DNA from: CAYYFX01 sp046330135
Lineage (GTDB): Bacteria; ARS69
Assembly (NCBI GenBank): GCA_046330135.1
Contig: JAXLTI010000004.1
Location: forward strand, 248,001-312,000
Reading direction: 5' to 3'
Length of the DNA stretch: 64,000 nucleotides
Of this stretch, positions 58,117-64,000 are shown in pieces. The notes under the pieces are model-generated. The model was given only the letters and a program-made list of their open reading frames with translations. It ran no database searches and was not told where the DNA came from. A program made the translations under genes and the position numbers. The stretch's first letter is position 1. Each line of letters begins with the position of its first letter.

Positions 58117-59619
58117 ATGAGTGAGACGACCGGCCTCGCCCCCGTCCACGCTCCACCCGGCGCGCTCTCCAACCCCGACATCGCGCCCGTCCCGCCGGAA
58201 CGACGCACGTGGAACTGGTGGCACTTCTGCGCTCTGTGGATCGGAATGTCGGTCTGCATCCCCACCTACACGCTGGCCTCCGGCCTCATCGACAGCGGGA
58301 TGTCGTGGCGCCAAGCCATGCTCACCATCTTCCTCGGCAACTCGATCGTCCTCGTGCCCATGCTCCTCACCGCGCACGTGGGCGCGCGGTACGGGATCCC
58401 GTTCCCGGTGTTCGCGCGGGCGTCCTTCGGCGTGCTCGGCTCGAACGTGCCGGCGCTGCTCCGGGCGCTCGTGGCGTGCGGGTGGTTCGGCATCCAGACC
58501 TGGCTCGGCGGCGCTGCGCTCTACCAGCTCGCGCGCGTGGCGTGGCCCGAGATCCAGCAGGCCTCGCATCCCGTGCCGATCCTCGGCATCACGCCGGGCG
58601 AGCTGGGGGCGTTGCTCGTCTTCTGGGCGATGAACGTCTGGTTCATCGTGCGCGGGACCGAGTCCATCAAGGCGCTGGAGTCCCTCTCCGCTCCCTTCCT
58701 GATCGTCGTGGGGCTCGCGCTGCTCGCGTGGGCCCGCCAAGGCGCGGGCGGCTTCGGCCCCATCCTCGCGCAGCCCTCCCGATTCGCCACGACCGCCGAG
58801 TTCCTGCCGGTCTTCTTCCCGTCGCTCACCGCGATGGTCGGATACTGGGCGACGCTCTCGCTCAACATCCCGGACTTCACGCGCTACGCGCGCTCGCAGA
58901 AGGACCAGATCCTCGGGCAGGCGCTCGGGCTGCCGCCCACGATGACGCTCTACGCGTTCATCGGCGTGGCGGTGACGTCGGCGACCGCGCTCATCTTCCC
59001 CGGCGGGCGCATCGTGTGGGATCCGGTGGAGCTGCTCGGGCGGATCGGCGGGCCGCTGGGGATCCTGTTCTCGATGCTCGCGCTCAGCGTGGCCACGCTC
59101 ACCACGAATCTCGCCGCCAACGTCGTGTCGCCCGCGAACGACTTCTCGAACGCCGCGCCACGCCGCATCTCCTTCCGCACGGGCGGTCTGATGACCGCGG
59201 TCATCGGCATCCTGATCATGCCGTGGAAGGTGCTCCAGTCCTCCCACGGCTACATCTTCACCTGGCTCGTGGGCTACTCCGCGCTCCTCGGCCCGATCGG
59301 CGGAGTCCTCATCACCGACTATTTCCTCCTCCGCCGCACGCGTCTCCACGTGGCCGACCTCTACCGTCGCGGCGGGCGCTACGAGTACCGCGGCGGCTTC
59401 CATCCGGCGGCGTTGATCGCGCTCGCGACGGGCATCGCGCCGAACGTGCCGGGCTTCCTCGCGGAAGCCCTCCCCGGCACGTTCCGCGCCGTGCCGGCGT
59501 TCTGGCGCGGGATCTACTCGTATGCGTGGTTCGTGGGCTTCGCGGTCGCGGCGTTGGTGTACCTCGCATTGGCGAGATCGTCGGTGGCGGCGGCGGCCGC
59601 GGAGGAGCCGGCGACGTGA
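58117..59619 (+). CDS. NCS1-family nucleobase/cation symporter
   Basis: A 500-residue transporter with 12 predicted helices. Family stretches include NWWHFCALWIGMSVCIPTY near residue 33, FPVFARASFGVLGSNVPALLRALVACGWFGIQTW near 95-128 and SLNIPDFTRYARSQKDQ near 248. NCS1 proteins import purines, pyrimidines, allantoin, hydantoins or vitamins with Na or H. The next gene is a YjbQ-type thiamine-phosphate-related enzyme, so a thiamine precursor or pyrimidine is a candidate substrate, but this is inference. Confidence 0.9.
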   Translation: MSETTGLAPVHAPPGALSNPDIAPVPPERRTWNWWHFCALWIGMSVCIPTYTLASGLIDSGMSWRQAMLTIFLGNSIVLVPMLLTAHVGARYGIPFPVFARASFGVLGSNVPALLRALVACGWFGIQTWLGGAALYQLARVAWPEIQQASHPVPILGITPGELGALLVFWAMNVWFIVRGTESIKALESLSAPFLIVVGLALLAWARQGAGGFGPILAQPSRFATTAEFLPVFFPSLTAMVGYWATLSLNIPDFTRYARSQKDQILGQALGLPPTMTLYAFIGVAVTSATALIFPGGRIVWDPVELLGRIGGPLGILFSMLALSVATLTTNLAANVVSPANDFSNAAPRRISFRTGGLMTAVIGILIMPWKVLQSSHGYIFTWLVGYSALLGPIGGVLITDYFLLRRTRLHVADLYRRGGRYEYRGGFHPAALIALATGIAPNVPGFLAEALPGTFRAVPAFWRGIYSYAWFVGFAVAALVYLALARSSVAAAAAEEPAT

Positions 59620-59662
59620 CCGCCGAGGCCGCGCCGGTCGCTCTCGCGGGGGGCCCTCCGCG

Positions 59663-60082
59663 ATGAAGTCGCACCGGAAGGAGCTCTGGTTCGACGTTCC
59701 CGAGCGCCGCGCGTTCGTGAACATCACGCCGCCGGTGGAGGCCGCGCTCGCGGAGAGCGGGGTTCGCGAGGGACTGTGCCTCGTGAACGCCATGCACATC
59801 ACCGCGTCGGTCTTCATCAACGACGACGAGTCCGGGCTCCACGCGGATTACGAGGAGTGGCTCGAGCAGCTCGCGCCGCACGCGCCCACGAGCCGGTACC
59901 GGCACAACCGCACCGGCGAAGACAACGCCGATGCGCACCTCAAGCGCCAGATCATGGGGCGCGAAGTGGTCGTGGCGGTGACGGAAGGCCGGCTGGACCT
60001 CGGCCCGTGGGAGCAGATCTTCTACGGCGAGTTCGACGGCCGCCGGCGGAAACGGGTGCTGGTCAAGATCGTCGGGGAATGA
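59663..60082 (+). CDS. YjbQ family protein (UPF0047, secondary thiamine-phosphate synthase type)
   Basis: A 139-residue protein with the UPF0047 pattern: LCLVNAMHITASVFINDDESGLHADYEEWLEQLAP, RYRHNRTGEDNADAHLKRQIMG and GRLDLGPWEQIFYGEFDGRR. The conserved His, Glu and Asp residues are present. The family has been linked to weak thiamine-phosphate synthase activity; the main role is unsettled. It lies 43 bases after the NCS1 transporter in the same direction. Confidence 0.88.
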   Translation: MKSHRKELWFDVPERRAFVNITPPVEAALAESGVREGLCLVNAMHITASVFINDDESGLHADYEEWLEQLAPHAPTSRYRHNRTGEDNADAHLKRQIMGREVVVAVTEGRLDLGPWEQIFYGEFDGRRRKRVLVKIVGE

Positions 60083-60130
60083 TCGAATCGGGTCTCCCCG
60101 ACCACCCGTTCCTGCCGGAGCCTCGACGCC

Positions 60131-61021
60131 ATGCCCAAGCTTCCGTTCATGCAGGTCGACGCGTTCACCGATCGTCCGCTCGCCGGCAATCCCTGCGCGA
60201 TCGTCTTCGACACGGACGCGCTGGACGACGCCACGATGCAGGCGATCGCGAAGGAGCAGAACCTCTCCGAGACCGCGTTCGTGCGCCGCTCCGGCACGTG
60301 CGACTTCGGCGTGCGCTACTTCACGCCGGGCTCGGAGATCCCGCTGGCCGGGCACCCCACCATCGCCACGAGCTTCGCGCTCGTGGACTCCGGCCGCTTC
60401 GGCTTGGCGGGGGATCGCACCCCGCTGAAGCTCGAGCTGAAGGTGGGACCGATCGACGTGGACCTCGTGGCCGCGGGCGGTGCGGTGCGGCGCGTCGTGA
60501 TGACGCAGCTGAAGCCGAAGTTCCTCCGGACGTATCCCGCCGCCGAGGTGCTGGAAGTCTTCGGGCTGAAGACGTCGGACGCGCTCGGCGACTGGCCGAT
60601 GCAGACCGTGAGCACCGGCACGCCGCAGCTCATGGTGCCGCTCTCCGGCCACGACGCGCTGCGTCGCGCCACGTTCGACATCGAGGCGTTCGCAGCGCTC
60701 TGCGCTCGCGCCGACTTCTTCAGCGTGCATCTCTTCTGCCCCCACGGCGTCACGCGCGAGGGCCGGACGTTCGCGCGCCACTTCGCCCCGCCGCCCGGCG
60801 CGTTCGAGGATCCCTTCACGGGATCGGCCACGGGCGGGATGGCGGCGTATCTCTGGAAGCACGGCCTCCTCGACGCGCCGACCTTCGTGGCGGAGCAGGG
60901 CCACTGGATGGCTCGGCCGGGGAAGGCGTACGTGGAGGTCCTCGGGCCGCGCGAGGACATCGAAGCGGTGCGCGTGGGCGGCGCCGCGGTCACCGTGGTG
61001 CGCGGCGAGATCAGCTTCTGA
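60131..61021 (+). CDS. PhzF-family isomerase
   Basis: A 296-residue protein of the PhzF/diaminopimelate-epimerase-like fold. Its N-terminus MQVDAFTDRPLAGNPCAIVFD and the catalytic Glu in NLSETAFV near residue 45 are clear. GHPTIATSFAL and the C-terminal DPFTGSATGGMAAYLWKHG are also typical. Known members isomerise phenazine precursors, but most act on unknown substrates. No phenazine genes are nearby. Its 3' end overlaps the convergent membrane-protein gene by 11 bases. Confidence 0.88.
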   Translation: MPKLPFMQVDAFTDRPLAGNPCAIVFDTDALDDATMQAIAKEQNLSETAFVRRSGTCDFGVRYFTPGSEIPLAGHPTIATSFALVDSGRFGLAGDRTPLKLELKVGPIDVDLVAAGGAVRRVVMTQLKPKFLRTYPAAEVLEVFGLKTSDALGDWPMQTVSTGTPQLMVPLSGHDALRRATFDIEAFAALCARADFFSVHLFCPHGVTREGRTFARHFAPPPGAFEDPFTGSATGGMAAYLWKHGLLDAPTFVAEQGHWMARPGKAYVEVLGPREDIEAVRVGGAAVTVVRGEISF

Positions 61022-62609
61022 CGTCGGCGCGCGCGAAGCCGATCGCGTCGAGCTGCGCGCGCGAGACTCCCAGCCACACCACGAAGGCCTTGCCCACGGC
61101 GCGGGGCGTGGGTGGTGCGGCGGAGTCCACGGCGGCGGCGCGCAGGAGCGCCGACTGAACGGCGCGCGCGTCCCACGGCAGCGCCACCACGGCGACGGTC
61201 TCGCCCGCGTCCACCGCCGCATCCACGGTGCGCAGGATCTCCGGCCGGCGATCGCGCGGGCTCGTCCAGCGCGCGAGCAACCGCTCGCGACTCTCGAACA
61301 TCAGCGTCCACTGCAGCGTGGGATGCGTCGTGCAGACGCAGCGGACGCCGGCGCTCTCGAGCGCTTCCACGAGCCGTGGGATCGCACGCTCCTCGTTCGC
61401 GGTCCAGCCGCTGAACGCCGCGTCGCGCATCGGCCACGCGGCGCCGGCGCCGGCGAGGGTCCACGCCGAGGCAGCGACGATCACGAAGGCGCGGCGCGGG
61501 CGGCCGCCGCTGGCGAGGCGCGCGAGGAGCACCGCCGCGCCGAGCGCGAGCGGCGCCACCAACGGGACGAGATACCGGAACATGAGGCGCTCGGGCCGCA
61601 TCGCGAGGCCGGCGGCGAGAACGAGGATCACCGAGGCGGCGCAGGCGGCCTCCAGCGGGAACGACCGCGCCCGAAGGCGGAGCGCCGCGGCGATCACGAG
61701 GGCCGGCAGGGCGACGAGCGCGAGCGCGGCGGAGACGCGTGCGAGGAGCGGCGCCAGGAGCGGCGTGATCATGAAGTGGCAGCCCGTGGCCATCACCCAG
61801 AGAGCGCGGCCGATCCCGGGCGACGCGAGACCCGCCCCCGCCGCGCCGCCCGTTCCGCGGAAGAGCGACGGCGCCCAGTAGGCTTCGCCCGGATGCGCCG
61901 CCGCGAGGAGCGTCGCGCCGAGCGCGGCCGCGCCCGCGAGCAGCGCGAGCCACTCGCCGCGCCGACGCGGGCGGAGCTCGTCGGCGAGGAGAAGCGGCGC
62001 CAGCGCGAGCGCACCGATCGCCTGGGCGAAGCACGTGAGCGCGAACACGGCGCCGGCGAGAGCGGCTCTCGATCGTCGCCGTGCGGCGGTCTCGCGGCCC
62101 GGCATGCAGAGCAGCGCGAGCGGCGCGAGCGCGAAGGCCGTGACGAAGCCTCCCCAGGCCTTCGCGGAGAAGGCGAGCCAGGAGGGCGCCGCAGCGAGGA
62201 GCATTCCGAAGAGCATCGCGGCGCGATCGCCCGCAAGCCGACGCGCCGCCGCGACGAAGGCGACGAACCCCGAGGTGAACACGGCGAGCGCGCCGAGCTT
62301 GAGCGCCGCTCCGGAGACGCCGCCGATCGCGAACGCGAGCGCCCCCGCGGCGGACTCGAGGAGCGCCAGACCGTACGCCTGTCCCCAGTAGAAGAGCCCG
62401 AGATCGCCGTGCTCGAGCAGTCGCTTCGCCATGAGCCCCACGATCGCTTCGTCCCCGTCCGGAACGAAACGCGCGGAAGCGACGAGCGGCGCGCGCGTCA
62501 CGAGGAGAAGCAGAAGTCCCGGGACGAAGACGCGAAGCGCGGCGGCCGCCGTCCCGGTCGCCGTGGCGCTGGAGGCCCTGGCTGTGGCGAGCGGTCGGCG
62601 GTTTCCCAA
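61011..62609 (-). CDS. Glycosyltransferase-C-like polytopic membrane protein
   Basis: A 532-residue protein with about 11 helices. The first periplasmic loop contains the Asp-containing stretch RFVPDGDEAIVGLMAKRLLEHGDLGLFYWGQAYG near residue 45-80, the region that binds the lipid-linked sugar donor in ArnT/PMT-type enzymes. The C-terminal soluble part (about 410-532) is the expected periplasmic domain. TTG at 62609 is in frame with an AGGGGG about 12 bases ahead; the precise start is uncertain. It could add a sugar to lipid or protein. Confidence 0.65.
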   Translation of the reverse strand: MGNRRPLATARASSATATGTAAAALRVFVPGLLLLLVTRAPLVASARFVPDGDEAIVGLMAKRLLEHGDLGLFYWGQAYGLALLESAAGALAFAIGGVSGAALKLGALAVFTSGFVAFVAAARRLAGDRAAMLFGMLLAAAPSWLAFSAKAWGGFVTAFALAPLALLCMPGRETAARRRSRAALAGAVFALTCFAQAIGALALAPLLLADELRPRRRGEWLALLAGAAALGATLLAAAHPGEAYWAPSLFRGTGGAAGAGLASPGIGRALWVMATGCHFMITPLLAPLLARVSAALALVALPALVIAAALRLRARSFPLEAACAASVILVLAAGLAMRPERLMFRYLVPLVAPLALGAAVLLARLASGGRPRRAFVIVAASAWTLAGAGAAWPMRDAAFSGWTANEERAIPRLVEALESAGVRCVCTTHPTLQWTLMFESRERLLARWTSPRDRRPEILRTVDAAVDAGETVAVVALPWDARAVQSALLRAAAVDSAAPPTPRAVGKAFVVWLGVSRAQLDAIGFARADVRS

Positions 62610-62705
62610 GGCGGGTCGTGTGCCCCCTGGACGTCGGTCGGATTTCGACGATGATCTGCGCTGCGGCGGACTTGGATGTTGGAGGAGCCTACGACGGAGG
62701 CAGCC

Positions 62706-63632
62706 ATGAAGAAAGCGCACTTCATCCTCTTCGTGCGCGATCAGGAGCGCAGCGCGGAGTTCTACCGCGCGGCCCTCGACGCCTCTCCGCGGCTGCACGT
62801 GCCCGGCATGACGGAGTTCGAGCTTCCCGGCGGGGCGGTCCTCGGTCTCATGCCGGAGGAGGGAGCCGCTCGCGTGCTCGGGACGGCGCTCTCGGCCACG
62901 CCGTCTTCGGAGTCCCCGCGCCCACCGTCGGCAGCGCCGACCCCACGGCGTCCGCGTTCGGAGCTCTATCTCCTCGTGTCGGATCCGGCGTCCTTTCACC
63001 GGCGGGCCCTCGCCGCCGGCGCCCGCGAAGCGAGCGCCCTCGCGGAGCGCGACTGGGGCGACGAAGCCGCGTACTCGCTCGACCCGGACGGGCACGTGCT
63101 CGCCTTCGCGCGCGAGCTGCCGGAGCGTCGTGAAGCGGTGCCGGGTCTCGCTCTCCGCCCGGCTGCGCCCGAGGACGTGCCGCTCGTTCTCCGCTTCATC
63201 CGCGCGCTCGCCGAGTACGAGCGCCTCGCGAACGAGGTGGTGGCCACGGAAGACGTGCTGCGCGAGTCGCTCTTCGGGGCGCGGCCCGCGGCAGAGGCGA
63301 TCCTCGCGGAGCTGGACGGAGCGCCGGTGGGCTTCGCGATCTTCTTCCACAACTTCTCGACCTTCGTCGGCCGGCGCGGAATCTACCTCGAGGATCTCTT
63401 CGTCCTGCCGGAGCACCGCGGGCGCGGAGTGGGACTGGCGTTGCTGCGGCATCTCGCGAAGCTGTGCGTGGAGCGGAACTGCGGGCGCCTCGAGTGGGCC
63501 GTGCTCGACTGGAACGAGTCGGCGATCGGCTTCTACGACGGCCTCGGCGCCCGGCCGATGAGCGACTGGATCATCTACCGGCTCACCGGCGGCGCGCTGG
63601 CCAAGCTGGCGGACAGCGGGTGGACGGGCTAG
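62706..63632 (+). CDS. Fusion of a glyoxalase/VOC-type domain and a GNAT acetyltransferase
   Basis: A 308-residue protein. Residues 1-140 are a vicinal-oxygen-chelate domain (KKAHFILFVRDQERSAEFYRAALD, LYLLVSDPASFHRRALAAGA, DEAAYSLDPDGHVLAFAREL). Residues 148-308 are a GNAT domain (LRPAAPEDVPLVLRFIRAL, YLEDLFVLPEHRGRGVGLALLRHLAKL, FYDGLGA). The GNAT half matches diamine-acetyltransferase-like proteins. ACGGAGG precedes the ATG at 62706. The substrate is unknown; a resistance or detoxification role is possible. Confidence 0.8.
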   Translation: MKKAHFILFVRDQERSAEFYRAALDASPRLHVPGMTEFELPGGAVLGLMPEEGAARVLGTALSATPSSESPRPPSAAPTPRRPRSELYLLVSDPASFHRRALAAGAREASALAERDWGDEAAYSLDPDGHVLAFARELPERREAVPGLALRPAAPEDVPLVLRFIRALAEYERLANEVVATEDVLRESLFGARPAAEAILAELDGAPVGFAIFFHNFSTFVGRRGIYLEDLFVLPEHRGRGVGLALLRHLAKLCVERNCGRLEWAVLDWNESAIGFYDGLGARPMSDWIIYRLTGGALAKLADSGWTG

Positions 63633-63722
63633 AGCGCCCGCAACGAGCCGGCGCGTCGTCACCGGCGAGCGGGGTCCAGTCACTCGGGTTCCAACGTCTG
63701 ACCCGTGTGCTACGATGGCGTC

Positions 63723-63902
63723 ATGATTCGGAAGGTCGTGACGAGACATACTCTCACCGAGAGCTCCGCGGCCCGGGACTTGGCGTTCTGGTTGAGCCGG
63801 ACCGCCGCCGAGCGCATCGAAGCCGTGGAGATCCTGCGTCGACGCCATCATGGAGACACAGAGAGACTTCGAAGAGTTGCTCGGGTCATTCAACGCTCAT
63901 AG
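63723..63902 (+). CDS. Small protein upstream of a nucleotidyltransferase (toxin-antitoxin-like partner)
   Basis: A 59-residue protein reading AFWLSRTAAERIEAVEILRRRHHGDTERLRRVARVIQRS at its C-terminal two thirds. This kind of short protein commonly precedes a nucleotidyltransferase gene of the AbiEii/MNT-like group. It overlaps the next gene by 53 bases. The pairing suggests a toxin-antitoxin or related two-gene module, but neither function is shown. Confidence 0.6.
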   Translation: MIRKVVTRHTLTESSAARDLAFWLSRTAAERIEAVEILRRRHHGDTERLRRVARVIQRS

Positions 63903-64000
63903 CGTCGAATACGTGATCGTCGGCGGGTACGCGCTGGCATTCCACGGCGCTCCCCGCTTCACGGGCGATCTCGATCTCTTCGTGCGCCCCGGACCCGACA
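63850..64000 (+). CDS. Nucleotidyltransferase-fold protein, N-terminal part, cut by window end
   Basis: The frame from ATG 63850 reads METQRDFEELLGSFNAHSVEYVIVGGYALAFHGAPRFTGDLDLFV and runs off the window after 50 residues. VIVGGYALAFHG and the DLDLFV acidic pair are the typical nucleotide- and metal-binding signature of MNT/AbiEii-like nucleotidyltransferases. The 53-base overlap with the preceding gene supports coupled expression. Confidence 0.7.
   Translation, partial: METQRDFEELLGSFNAHSVEYVIVGGYALAFHGAPRFTGDLDLFVRPGPD

Noticed and set aside
1..64000. rRNA, tRNA, insertion sequences and prophage genes
   Set aside because: I looked for conserved tRNA arms, rRNA stretches, transposase motifs and phage structural genes by eye and saw none; a covariance-model scan would be needed to exclude small RNAs.

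Overview
The window is a GC-rich chromosomal stretch from a Gram-negative bacterium. Outer-membrane-type proteins with signal peptides, two probable lipoproteins and a bactofilin point to two membranes. A giant kinase/AAA+ regulator, sulfatase-TPR and S9/M28 peptidase genes recall Myxococcota, Acidobacteriota or candidate phyla such as Eisenbacteria. That placement is inference only; there is no rRNA or tRNA here to settle it.

Region 1 (1-8891) is a hydrogen-metabolism island. It opens with the tail of an ion-pumping antiporter-like subunit and a NuoB/MbhJ-like iron-sulfur subunit, followed by hypA and hypB. Convergent to these lies a group 3b [NiFe] hydrogenase (sulfhydrogenase type) operon in transcription order: beta subunit, cyclic-nucleotide-binding-like protein, gamma, delta, alpha (large) subunit, maturation protease, and a HypA-like protein without the zinc domain. 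A cyclic-2,3-diphosphoglycerate-synthetase-like GTPase precedes it. The cyclic-nucleotide-binding gene carries three compensating one-base deletions.

Region 2 (9067-19722) is the replication-origin locus. Leftward run dnaA, dnaN, a tautomerase-like gene and recF; rightward run rpmH, rnpA, yidD, yidC, rsmG, parA and parB. DnaA boxes lie upstream of dnaA. The dnaA-dnaN gap holds a box, GC cluster and trinucleotide run resembling a DnaA-trio unwinding element. A 16-bp parS-like palindrome lies just upstream of parA.

Region 3 (19817-33048) is housekeeping and envelope: asnA, an M23 peptidase with bactofilin, an isocitrate/isopropylmalate dehydrogenase, spoVG, an OmpA-like protein with calcium-binding-type repeats, a fused transporter/spermidine-synthase protein, two outer-membrane-type proteins and an S9 peptidase.

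Region 4 (33062-50191) is mixed accessory content: a membrane alpha/beta hydrolase, an 18-repeat WD40 protein translationally coupled to an M28 peptidase, a poly(ADP-ribose)-glycohydrolase-like protein, a DinB-like protein, an esterase, a lipoprotein, an HDOD protein, a sulfatase-TPR lipoprotein, an acetyltransferase, a metallophosphoesterase and a class 3 lipase.

Region 5 (50192-56820) is the most unusual part. A 1715-residue regulator combines a Ser/Thr kinase, a STAND-type ATPase, TPRs, GAF, a sigma-54-activator AAA+ domain with a degenerate GAFTGA loop, and a Fis helix-turn-helix. Beside it are a GyrI-like protein, a small secreted protein with a good sigma-54 promoter match, and the lipase. 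Five copies of a 14-bp palindrome lie between them, four as two pairs each spaced exactly 31 bp.

Region 6 (57045-64000) holds a membrane protein, an NCS1 transporter, YjbQ and PhzF family enzymes, a glycosyltransferase-like membrane protein, a VOC-GNAT fusion and the start of a nucleotidyltransferase toxin-antitoxin-like pair.
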